Shown here piece after piece: positions 1-6,319 of a DNA stretch of 8,534 nucleotides. The position numbers and the translations under genes were made by a program. The notes beneath the pieces were generated by a model. That model was not told the origin of the DNA, ran no database searches, and saw only the letters and a program-made list of their open reading frames with translations. Position 1 is the stretch's first letter. Every line of letters begins with the position of its first letter. The DNA is from an uncultured Sphingobacteriales bacterium (GTDB lineage: Bacteria; Bacteroidota; Bacteroidia; Chitinophagales; Chitinophagaceae): NCBI GenBank assembly GCA_946887085.1, contig CAMPKG010000138.1:1-8534 (forward strand), in the 5' to 3' direction.

Positions 1-377
1 TATTGGAAATGAGCGAAACTGAAGTAACCAATATCTTCACCAGCAATACCCGCCATACTTCGCTGGATGCACCTGTGCACGAAGCTGAGGATGTAGCCAT
101 GGGCGACCTGCTGGAAGGCGCAAACGATACAGACGATGATGTGATGAAGGACTCTCTGCGTAACGAGATCCGCCGCATCCTGAAATCGCTGAGCGTACGT
201 GAAGCTGAGATCCTGGCAGCCTACTTCGGACTGGAAGGCGACAATGGCCCTACCATCGAAGAGATCGGCGAAAAATACGACCTGACCAAGGAGCGTATCC
301 GCCAGATCAAAGAGCGCGCTATCAAACGCCTGCAAAAAGCACGCTACAGCAACGCGCTGAAAGTTTATTTAGGTTAA
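1..377 (+). CDS. rpoD: Primary RNA polymerase sigma factor (sigma-70 / RpoD family), C-terminal part; 5' end outside window
   Basis: This is the last ~124 codons of the housekeeping sigma factor, which directs RNA polymerase to most promoters. The reading frame is open from the first base and ends at TAA 375-377, so the true start lies upstream. The fragment begins in region 3; SLDAPVHEAEDVAMGDLLEG is the acidic region 3.2 linker. Region 4.1 follows (NEIRRILKSLSVREAEIL), then the region 4.2 helix-turn-helix, TIEEIGEKYDLTKERIRQIK, which reads the -35/-33 promoter element. Bacteroidota primary sigma factors are short, roughly 290 residues from memory, and lack the large N-terminal region 1.1, so a little under half is visible. 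A strong terminator follows directly, so this is probably the last gene of its transcript. An alternative stress sigma factor is unlikely given the intact 3.2 and 4.2 signatures. Confidence 0.93.
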   Translation, partial: LEMSETEVTNIFTSNTRHTSLDAPVHEAEDVAMGDLLEGANDTDDDVMKDSLRNEIRRILKSLSVREAEILAAYFGLEGDNGPTIEEIGEKYDLTKERIRQIKERAIKRLQKARYSNALKVYLG

Positions 378-395
378 TCATAAGTATAAATATAG

Positions 396-428
396 AAACC
401 GCCGGTGCATCAGCATTGGCGGTTTTTT
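396..428 (+). terminator. Rho-independent terminator of the sigma factor gene
   Basis: A 13-bp stem pairs 396-408 with 413-425 around the four-base loop ATCA. It contains two G-T wobble pairs (404/417 and 405/416) and a GC-rich core, CCGCC/GGCGG. A run of six T (423-428) follows immediately. It starts 19 bases after the sigma factor stop codon, which fits transcription termination for that gene. Confidence 0.9.
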
Positions 429-464
429 GTTGCGCGTGAGATATAGCAGTGCGCATGCCTCGTC

Positions 465-604
465 AACCCCACCGGCTCGCTGCTCGCCACCTCCCCTAAA
501 AACAGGGGAGGTTATCAATTACTTTTTTTTACAAAGAAGTAAAATACCCCCTCTCCTGTTTTTAGGAGGGGGACGTTCGACCAGAGGTCGGACTGGGTGA
601 GGTT
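465..604. repeat. Fold-back intergenic element (nested hairpins, REP- or MITE-like)
   Basis: This non-coding stretch folds back on itself at three levels. The centre pairs 519-528 with 533-542 (one G-T) around loop TTAC. Flanking it are two self-complementary hairpins, CCTCCCC/GGGGAGG (490-512) and CCCCCT.../AGGAGGGGG (547-572). Each carries the shared core CTAAAAACAGG or its reverse complement, so the hairpins also pair with each other. The outer ends are loosely complementary (AACCCCACC near 465, GGGTGAGGTT to 604), and CGACC/GGTCG (578-590) forms one more small stem. I see no open reading frame or target-site duplication. C-run/G-run hairpins of this kind are typical of dispersed intergenic repeats in Bacteroidota genomes, from memory. 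It ends 14 bases before the next promoter box. Confidence 0.6.
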
Positions 605-617
605 AAATCTTTTCTGT

Positions 618-625
618 TATTTTTG
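618..625 (+). promoter_or_regulatory. Candidate -7 box (TAnnTTTG) for the GT-C glycosyltransferase gene
   Basis: TATTTTTG matches the Bacteroidota -7 consensus TAnnTTTG exactly and ends 9 bases before the ATG at 635. The -33 element is weak: CTGG at 593-596 is the best candidate, with a 21-base spacer, and it lies inside the fold-back element. The possible upstream TTG start at 623 falls inside this box, which supports ATG 635 as the true start. Confidence 0.5.
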
Positions 626-634
626 AAACAGTCT

Positions 635-1876
635 ATGAACGGAATCGTTAAAGCCCGCATCGAACTTGCCCTGCTGTTCGTGCTATTTGTTTTCATCCTG
701 CCGCGGCAATATTTCGTGTGGGATTTCGAATTCTGGATCAACTGGGCATTGCAGATACACCGGCACGGGCTCACAAGCATTTACGACCACCCTACTACTG
801 ATTACCACCCACTATACTTCTATGTTATCTGGCTCTATGATCTTATCCAGGGCAGCGAGCAGAATATAATCGCCAATATCAACTACCTCAAACTTTTCAC
901 GCTGCCCTTCGATTTTTTGCCGGTTATAGTCTTGTGCTGTTTCCGGCAAAACATCATTAAAGAACCGATACCCTATATGTTCCTGATGCTGAACATCGCC
1001 TATATGTTCAACACCATGGTATGGGGGCAGGTGGATGCCATACATACCAACCTTTTATTCCTTGCCGCGCTGGCGGCTTTTTACCGGCCTGTGATGAGTG
1101 GAATATCATTTGCCTTGGCGTTAGCGATAAAACCGCACGCCATCATTTTTATTCCCATACTGGGTATTATCTGGTTGTTCACCTTTAAAGGAATCGCAAC
1201 CTGGATGAAGCTGTTAGCGGTGATAGGTGTTACTTTATTATTGGTGGCATTACCATTTATCATAACAGGCAATGCCGGCAAGATGATGAATGTGGTAGGC
1301 GGAGCGGTGGGCAGATATCCTTATGTATCACTATGTGCTTTCAATATCTGGTATCTCATTACCACCATCAACCCTGAGCATACGATCGATTCGGAAACTT
1401 ATATCCTCTTTAGCTACAAGCATTGGGGACTGTTGATGTTCTTTGTATCGAGCGCGCTGGTGTTGGTGCCTTTCCTGTTCAGCATGTGGCGGGCACGTAT
1501 CAATAAAGAAAATCTTTTTAATAACAAGGCAGCGCAGGTAATGCTGGCCGGCGGGTTGATTGTCTTGTACTTTTTCTATTTCAACACGCAGATGCACGAG
1601 CGCTATGCGCACGGTATCATCATCTTCTTTTTCTTTTACGGTGTGTTCTCGAAGAATTACAAGCTTTATATCCTCGCCTCTATACCCTACCTGCTAAGTC
1701 TTGATAAAGTATTTCCCGACTTCCTGCCGGTGAAGCACTACAAGATCATCTGGGCAAGCAAGGTAATAGCTATCTGGTATACGCTGACGGTGATTTACGC
1801 GAGCTGGCTGTATATCCGCGAATACCGGATAGGGCGTGAGTATCGTCTGCTGAGAGAAGCCTGGTCTAAAAAGTAA
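635..1876 (+). CDS. Multi-pass membrane glycosyltransferase, GT-C superfamily (Gpi18/COG5542- or GT87-like)
   Basis: The 413-residue protein is an integral membrane protein with about 9-11 hydrophobic segments, the first at roughly residues 9-22. It probably transfers a sugar from a polyprenyl-phosphate donor to an acceptor on the outer face of the inner membrane. Seen in the sequence: an acidic residue just after the first membrane segment (D30 in VWDFEFWINW), WGQVDAI at 130-136, IKPHAI at 165-170, and MHERYAHGI at 320-328. WGQxD and MHERY are hallmarks I know from Gpi18-related and DUF2029/GT87-type mannosyltransferases. The sugar and acceptor cannot be read from sequence. ATG 635 is preferred over TTG 623, which lies in the promoter box; there is no clear Shine-Dalgarno site. 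The gene stands alone on its strand, and its last 11 bases overlap the 3' end of the opposing GT2 gene, itself a possible source of lipid-linked sugar. Confidence 0.78.
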   Translation: MNGIVKARIELALLFVLFVFILPRQYFVWDFEFWINWALQIHRHGLTSIYDHPTTDYHPLYFYVIWLYDLIQGSEQNIIANINYLKLFTLPFDFLPVIVLCCFRQNIIKEPIPYMFLMLNIAYMFNTMVWGQVDAIHTNLLFLAALAAFYRPVMSGISFALALAIKPHAIIFIPILGIIWLFTFKGIATWMKLLAVIGVTLLLVALPFIITGNAGKMMNVVGGAVGRYPYVSLCAFNIWYLITTINPEHTIDSETYILFSYKHWGLLMFFVSSALVLVPFLFSMWRARINKENLFNNKAAQVMLAGGLIVLYFFYFNTQMHERYAHGIIIFFFFYGVFSKNYKLYILASIPYLLSLDKVFPDFLPVKHYKIIWASKVIAIWYTLTVIYASWLYIREYRIGREYRLLREAWSKK

Positions 1877-3059
1877 TTTTCTTCCGGCGGGTAAAAAATA
1901 GAATACCGTAGGTCAACGTGTAAGCTATTGCACCTGCGGTTATCGCCAGCACAGTTCCGCCTAAAAAGAAAGCAGCGCCTTCCTGTTTTACACGGTCGAG
2001 CGAAAGGCTTTGAATATCCAATGCCCAGGTATCATAACCCAGCAGCCATTTACCCGTCATTAAACTGGCCATCCACACAAAAGGAGTAAAAGGAAAGATA
2101 CTGATGTTGGCTGCTAACAGGAATAGTGTTTTGTTCATTCTGAACAATATTGACAATGGGATACCAACAGCCAGCTGGAAACCCCAGATAGGCACGATAC
2201 CCATAAATACACCAAAACCTATCGACGACGCTTTTTTCTGGTTGCTTTCTTCGGGATGAATAAACAACGTACGGTAGATCGTAGACCATCCTTCTTTGCT
2301 GGTTAGCAGTCGTACAAAATCGCGGGGTTTGATCCATAGCAAAGAGATCAGCACCAACACCGTATTCAGTATACTTATACGGGTAAAATCTTTGAATGGC
2401 CGGAAATGCGTAATGCGCTCTTCAGGCTTAGGATAGTAAACCGAAACAGGCACGCTGATCACATCCATTCCACTCCACGATGCACGCACCATTACTTCTA
2501 TCTCAAACTCATACTTGCGTGTGAACCATGTTTTCTTCGCAAGGCTTTGTACCGGGTAAAGACGGTAGCCCGATTGGGTATCGGGTAAAGTGATGCCCGT
2601 ATTGACCCAAAACCAAAAATTGGAGAACCTGTTGCCGAAACTGCTTTTGCCTGGGACGGTTTCCTGGTCCATATTTCGGGCGCCTACCATGATGACGCCG
2701 GGGGTCTCTTCCAGTTGGTCAAGGAAAACAATAAGGTTTTTAGGATAGTGCTGCCCGTCGCTGTCTATAGTGATCGCGTATTCATAACCCAGCTTTGCTG
2801 CTTCTTTGATACCCGTACGCAGCGCAAAGCCTTTGCCTTTATTCTTGTCGTAGCTAACAATATGTATCTGCGGAAACCGTTTGAGGATCTCAGCCGTGTT
2901 ATCAGTAGAGCCATCATTCACCACCAACACCTGAGAAGTGTATTTCAACAGATCATTGAGAAAAACAGGCAAGGTGGCGGCGTTGTTATACGTCGGCACC
3001 AGCACAAGAGCTTTATGCTTTAAAAATCCAGCTTCGTAAATAGGCGTTCCAGGCATCAT
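1866..3059 (-). CDS. GT2 glycosyltransferase fused to a C-terminal DUF2062 membrane domain
   Basis: The 397-residue protein has two parts. Residues ~15-235 are a GT-A family 2 domain of the dolichyl-phosphate-sugar synthase type: LVPTYNNAATLP (20-31), VLVVNDGSTDNT (44-55), the metal- and nucleotide-sugar-binding DSDGQHYP (99-106), DTQSGYRLYP (160-169) and FRPFKDF (219-225). Residues ~260-390 match DUF2062, with GFGVFMGIVPIWGFQ (281-295) and several membrane segments (about 280-305, 312-335, 365-390). It probably makes a polyprenyl-phosphate sugar or glycosylates an envelope lipid at the inner membrane. It lies 18 bases downstream of the C45 gene on the same strand, so the two are probably one operon. 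The start is a double ATG; GAGGG just upstream fits the second (codon at 3056-3054) at least as well as the first. The stop TAG overlaps the opposing gene's end. I recall GT2-DUF2062 proteins near flexirubin/aryl-polyene loci in this phylum, but no such genes are visible here. Confidence 0.85.
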   Translation of the reverse strand: MMPGTPIYEAGFLKHKALVLVPTYNNAATLPVFLNDLLKYTSQVLVVNDGSTDNTAEILKRFPQIHIVSYDKNKGKGFALRTGIKEAAKLGYEYAITIDSDGQHYPKNLIVFLDQLEETPGVIMVGARNMDQETVPGKSSFGNRFSNFWFWVNTGITLPDTQSGYRLYPVQSLAKKTWFTRKYEFEIEVMVRASWSGMDVISVPVSVYYPKPEERITHFRPFKDFTRISILNTVLVLISLLWIKPRDFVRLLTSKEGWSTIYRTLFIHPEESNQKKASSIGFGVFMGIVPIWGFQLAVGIPLSILFRMNKTLFLLAANISIFPFTPFVWMASLMTGKWLLGYDTWALDIQSLSLDRVKQEGAAFFLGGTVLAITAGAIAYTLTYGILFFTRRKKITF

Positions 3060-3064
3060 CCCTC
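3060..3064 (-). promoter_or_regulatory. Possible Shine-Dalgarno site of the GT2-DUF2062 gene
   Basis: On the minus strand GAGGG directly precedes the paired ATG codons. Spacing to the first ATG is almost nil, and to the second three bases, so it favours the second start if used. Most genes here lack any such site, so this may be chance. Confidence 0.3.
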
Positions 3065-3077
3065 AGCAACTGCGAAA

Positions 3078-4748
3078 CTATTTATTTAGTTTCTTTTCGC
3101 AATCTTCCAGTTTTTCGGTTATCAATTCTCTTTCATCTTTTGTCGCTATCTCCAGCGCAAGCGCCTGCCTGTAATAGTTCGCAGCCGCGGTATACCAACC
3201 CTTCTTGCGGCTGTAATCGCCTGCAACGCGATAGGCATCGTAGTAGTATGGATTGCTATGTACGGTGTGCGCGGTGTCTACAGGCTTACCTTGCAGCAAT
3301 GCCATTTTATTTTTTCGGAAATTGATGAATTGCCTGAACTCATTTGTAGTGAGGAAAGTATCAGGCGCAATGTTCAGCGCCGTGTCTGCTATCTCTGCAT
3401 CGGTTTGCAAAGTGTTCAGCGCAAATATCTTTTCCAGGTCGTAGCAAACATAGGTGCCCAGTTGCCAGGGCTCGGTGCTTACCCATGCGCGCAGGCTATC
3501 GGGCTGAAATATTATTGAGTGATGTGCGATGAGCTGGTTGATGGCTTTCTCGTTGCCGTTACCGATGTTAGCATTGTTCAACCCGCGGCGGTCACGCAGG
3601 ATGTTGGCCATTTTTTGTGGCGTGAGCGGGTAATTGCTTTGCATCAATTGCTGCAAACGTTGGTAGCGGTAGACCGACGCACTCTTATCTTTTTGCTCCA
3701 CGTTCAGCTCCTGTGTTTTAAAATGCTCGCTTTGGTAGTGGTTGGTGCATTCTATGTCGTTGCCTTTCGGGTCGTATACTGCCAGTTCCTTCGGTGTTTT
3801 TTCGATCACCACCGCTTTGCCATCTGCTGCACTGGCCACAAGAAAACTTTCAGACACAAACATCTTCCTGCGCTTCGCTATCTCTATTGCTTCATTGATA
3901 TTCGAGGCATATTGCAAAACCTCACGCGCTACCAACGATACAGGAGTGGCGGCATTCAGAGGAATATCAGAACGGGCGGCGTTAATAGTAACAGTCAGTC
4001 CTTTTTCATTCATCCCTGATACCACACCAATAAATCCACCCCAGGTAACCGACATGAATTTATAACCTTTATCAGGCTTATTGAAGAGTACGATCTTATG
4101 TTCGGCAAAGCGGTCGCCCACCCAAAAATCAAAGTTGCGGCCGATGAGCATAGAGCCATTCTCCGTCTTGTCACCCCAGCCTCCGAAGGAAGTACAGCCG
4201 ACCAGCATCATATTTTGCAGGGCATGGCCAATGTCGTGGGCGGCGTGGTAATTAAGTATGCGGGCGTAATTATTGCCTATCCAGTTGAACGAGTCGGAAG
4301 CTGCGCGGGATACACCGTATATCTCTTCCTTATATTCTCCGGGAACGTGTTCGGGCAGATCCCGGTTCATAAAACCCACGATGTATTTCAGAAACTTCAG
4401 GTATCCATCCGAAGGGATCATTTGTTTGATCTGATCGGTAAATGCTACTTCCTGCGCTACGATCTGCTCCCTGGAAAGTTTGCCATTGATGAGGCCCCGT
4501 TCATAAGGAGTTCCCGATACCGACATTTCGTACAGTCCGTACCGGCTATGGCGGATCCAGTTATTGCCCAGGGTTTGCACGGAGCCCTGGCCCTGTGCCA
4601 CCTGCTCGTTAGCCACAGGACTTTCGATCACCTTCGGCGGCTCGATATCTGAGACCTTCCATACATATATACAGAAAACAATAAGAATAAGCAGGAAGAT
4701 GCCCAGGCAGGTAGCCAGCCACTTCAGCGCTTTTTTCAGCAAACGCAT
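3078..4748 (-). CDS. Membrane-anchored C45-family autoproteolytic acyltransferase/hydrolase (AAT-like Ntn-hydrolase)
   Basis: The 556-residue protein starts with a basic stretch and one hydrophobic segment (about 12-30), a signal anchor, so the rest likely faces the periplasm. Residues ~70-440 match the acyl-CoA:6-aminopenicillanate acyltransferase (peptidase C45) family of Ntn-hydrolases. These cleave themselves before a cysteine that becomes the N-terminal nucleophile; here this would be G184-C185 in VGCTSFGGW. Supporting motifs are GRNFDFW (203-209), GVVSGMNEKGLTVTINA (241-257) and the C-terminal ECTNHYQS (333-340). Residues ~500-545 look like a TPR-type helical pair (YYRQALALE). Family members hydrolyse or transfer acyl groups on amides and esters; the substrate here is unknown, and penicillin synthesis is not implied. 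The gene is first in an operon with GT2-DUF2062, suggesting a shared envelope lipid or glycoconjugate. The start is ATG at 4748-4746, five bases from a promoter box, so its mRNA may be nearly leaderless. Confidence 0.82.
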   Translation of the reverse strand: MRLLKKALKWLATCLGIFLLILIVFCIYVWKVSDIEPPKVIESPVANEQVAQGQGSVQTLGNNWIRHSRYGLYEMSVSGTPYERGLINGKLSREQIVAQEVAFTDQIKQMIPSDGYLKFLKYIVGFMNRDLPEHVPGEYKEEIYGVSRAASDSFNWIGNNYARILNYHAAHDIGHALQNMMLVGCTSFGGWGDKTENGSMLIGRNFDFWVGDRFAEHKIVLFNKPDKGYKFMSVTWGGFIGVVSGMNEKGLTVTINAARSDIPLNAATPVSLVAREVLQYASNINEAIEIAKRRKMFVSESFLVASAADGKAVVIEKTPKELAVYDPKGNDIECTNHYQSEHFKTQELNVEQKDKSASVYRYQRLQQLMQSNYPLTPQKMANILRDRRGLNNANIGNGNEKAINQLIAHHSIIFQPDSLRAWVSTEPWQLGTYVCYDLEKIFALNTLQTDAEIADTALNIAPDTFLTTNEFRQFINFRKNKMALLQGKPVDTAHTVHSNPYYYDAYRVAGDYSRKKGWYTAAANYYRQALALEIATKDERELITEKLEDCEKKLNK

Positions 4749-4753
4749 GGGCG

Positions 4754-4761
4754 CAAAGTTA
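4754..4761 (-). promoter_or_regulatory. Candidate -7 box (TAACTTTG) for the C45-GT2 operon
   Basis: Reading 4761 to 4754 on the minus strand gives TAACTTTG, an exact TAnnTTTG match. Only five bases (CGCCC) separate it from the ATG, so transcription would start at or almost at the start codon. The expected -33 position falls at about 4781-4785, inside the left arm of the hairpin at 4769-4851; no good TTTG is present there. Confidence 0.5.
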
Positions 4762-4768
4762 CGATTGG

Positions 4769-4851
4769 AACCTCAGATTAGACTGATTTAGCTGATTAAT
4801 CATGCCTGGAGCTGATCAGGCAAATCAGATTAATCAGTCTAATCTGAGGTT
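4769..4851. repeat. Large hairpin with perfect 20-bp outer arms between divergent genes
   Basis: The outer arms 4769-4788 and 4832-4851 are perfect reverse complements (20/20). Inside, CTGATT (4792-4797) pairs with AATCAG (4823-4828), and TGCCTG (4803-4808) pairs with CAGGCA (4817-4822). This leaves a 3x3 internal loop, a five-base bulge (4798-4802) and an eight-base terminal loop (4809-4816). It contains no T-run of terminator type and no reading frame, and it sits between the divergent promoters of the C45 operon and hutI. It could be an operator, a dispersed palindromic repeat, or a transcript structure; the sequence alone does not decide. Confidence 0.75.
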
Positions 4852-4885
4852 CAGACTTCTTGATTAAATGCCTTTACTTTGACCG

Positions 4886-4893
4886 TAATTTTG
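4886..4893 (+). promoter_or_regulatory. Candidate -7 box (TAATTTTG) for hutI
   Basis: TAATTTTG matches TAnnTTTG exactly and ends 15 bases before ATG 4909. TTG at 4860-4862 is a possible -33 element, though the 23-base spacer is long. A near match, TACTTTG at 4875-4881, is one base short. The box lies within the in-frame extension from the alternative TTG at 4879, which argues for ATG 4909 as the start. Confidence 0.45.
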
Positions 4894-4908
4894 AATTTTG
4901 ACTTTGAA

Positions 4909-6150
4909 ATGCACCTGCTACTTACCAATATCAAAGAGCTTTGCCAGATAGAAACCGGGACGGAACGGAAATCTTTAGTGAAAGGGGCTGCCATGAAAGT
5001 GTTGCCGTCGATAGATAATGCCTGGTTATTTATTGAGGATGGCAAAATCCACAGCTTCGGGCCCATGAGCGAGCCCCCAATGGTAGCCGCTAACGATGTG
5101 ATGGATATGAGCGGTAAACTGGTATTGCCTGCCTGGTGCGATTCTCATACCCACCTTGTATTCGCCGCCCCTCGGGAAAAAGAATTTGTTGACCGCGTCA
5201 ACGGACTGAGCTATGAAGAGATCGCCCGCCGCGGTGGTGGCATCCTGAACTCGGCCCGCAGGCTGAATGAAACTTCCGAAGACGAACTATACGAACAAAG
5301 CCTGAAACGCCTGCACGAAGTGATGGCCAAAGGCACAGGAGCTATAGAGATAAAAAGCGGCTATGGCCTCAACACCGAGGCCGAGCTAAAAATGCTCCGG
5401 GTTATCCGCAGGCTGAAAGAGACCGCGCCGATACCAATAAAAGCATCTTTCCTGGCGGCGCACGCTTATCCTCTAGAGTACCGGGAATTCCATGACGGCT
5501 ATCTCGACCTGATCATACACGAAATGCTGCCTATGGTGGCGGGCGAAGGCCTGGCCGATTACATGGATGTGTTCTGCGAACAAGGCTTTTTCAGTGTGGC
5601 AGACACCGAAAGACTGTTGGAAGCCGGCTGGAAACACGGCCTGAAACCGAAGATACATGCCAACCAGCTCCACCATTCGGGCGGCGTTGAAGTGGGTGTG
5701 AAGCACAATGCAGTAAGCGTAGACCACCTGGAATGCGTAGGCGACAAAGAGATTGATGCCCTGAAATCAGGCAACACCATGCCTACCCTGCTGCCGGCTG
5801 CCGCATTTTTCCTCGGGATACAGTACCAGCCTGCCAGGAAGATCATCGACGCAGGCCTTCCGGTATGCCTGGCTACTGATTATAACCCGGGTTCCTGTCC
5901 CTCGGGCAGTATACCATTCCTGCTGACCCTGGCCTGTACCCAGCTAAAGATGACCCCGGAAGAGGCGATAAACGCCGTTACCCTGAACGGGGCTGCTGCC
6001 CTGGAACTCCAGGATGAGATCGGCACCATAGCTGAAGGTAAGGCTGCCAACCTCATCATTACTAAAGAGATACCGTCGCTGGCTTATATCCCTTACGATT
6101 TCGGGAATAACCCGGTCGAGAAGTTGCTGATAAACGGGGTGTTTTTGTAG
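4909..6150 (+). CDS. hutI: Imidazolonepropionase (EC 3.5.2.7), histidine degradation
   Basis: HutI hydrolyses 4-imidazolone-5-propanoate to N-formimidoyl-L-glutamate, the third step of cytoplasmic histidine breakdown. The 413-residue product has the usual family length and amidohydrolase fold. Metal ligands are visible: H80 and H82 in DSHTHLVFA, H250 in KIHANQL, and D324 in ATDYNPGSCPSGS. Other conserved stretches are EIKSGYGLN (147-155), AAHAYP (183-188) and DHLE (272-275). The bacterial pattern HADE, whose Glu is thought catalytic in B. subtilis HutI, reads HANQ here; I believe this is common in Bacteroidota. An in-frame TTG at 4879 would add ten residues, but the ATG fits the family N-terminus and lies after the promoter box. 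No hutH, hutU or hutG neighbour is visible, and no clear terminator follows. Confidence 0.94.
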   Translation: MHLLLTNIKELCQIETGTERKSLVKGAAMKVLPSIDNAWLFIEDGKIHSFGPMSEPPMVAANDVMDMSGKLVLPAWCDSHTHLVFAAPREKEFVDRVNGLSYEEIARRGGGILNSARRLNETSEDELYEQSLKRLHEVMAKGTGAIEIKSGYGLNTEAELKMLRVIRRLKETAPIPIKASFLAAHAYPLEYREFHDGYLDLIIHEMLPMVAGEGLADYMDVFCEQGFFSVADTERLLEAGWKHGLKPKIHANQLHHSGGVEVGVKHNAVSVDHLECVGDKEIDALKSGNTMPTLLPAAAFFLGIQYQPARKIIDAGLPVCLATDYNPGSCPSGSIPFLLTLACTQLKMTPEEAINAVTLNGAAALELQDEIGTIAEGKAANLIITKEIPSLAYIPYDFGNNPVEKLLINGVFL

Positions 6151-6290
6151 AAACCGCGAAATGTTCAAATTCTAAATCGCAACAATTTTGGGCAGATTTG
6201 CCTAAAATCCATCTGATTTTGCCACATTTTCGGCTTTTTTGGCGCCAATTTTAAATTTTTCGAGGAATTTCGGTTTTTGGCTTTAATGAT

Positions 6291-6298
6291 TAGCTTTG
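6291..6298 (+). promoter_or_regulatory. Candidate -7 box (TAGCTTTG) for efp-accB-accC
   Basis: TAGCTTTG matches TAnnTTTG exactly and ends 21 bases before ATG 6320. TTTC at 6268-6271 is a near-consensus -33 element with a 19-base spacer, the best-spaced promoter in the window. The start codon is preceded by an A/T-only stretch (TTTAATAATTATAT), as is common for well-translated genes in this phylum, rather than by a Shine-Dalgarno site. The remaining intergenic bases (6151-6267) are AT-rich and show only weak hairpins. Confidence 0.6.
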
Positions 6299-6319
6299 CA
6301 GTCCGTTTAATAATTATAT

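Noticed and set aside
623..634. In-frame TTG start giving a 417-residue GT-C protein
   Set aside because: The TTG lies inside the candidate -7 box TATTTTTG; ATG 635 gives a normal N-terminus and a workable leader.
3519..4019. Open frame of 166 codons on the plus strand
   Set aside because: It lies wholly antisense within the C45 gene, begins at a weak start, and its translation resembles no family I know; it is a shadow of the real gene.
4098..4652. Open frame of 184 codons on the plus strand
   Set aside because: It is fully antisense to the conserved N-terminal half of the C45 gene and has no recognisable motifs.
4879..4908. In-frame TTG start extending HutI by ten residues
   Set aside because: The extension overlaps the candidate promoter box, and HutI of 413 residues from ATG 4909 already has the normal length and N-terminus.
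6204..6220. Small hairpin AAAATC/GATTTT after hutI as a terminator
   Set aside because: The stem is only six A/T-rich pairs and is not followed by an immediate T-run, so it is too weak to call.
6239..6248. Perfect 10-base palindrome TTGGCGCCAA upstream of efp
   Set aside because: It is short and single, with no second copy in the window; chance is a sufficient explanation.
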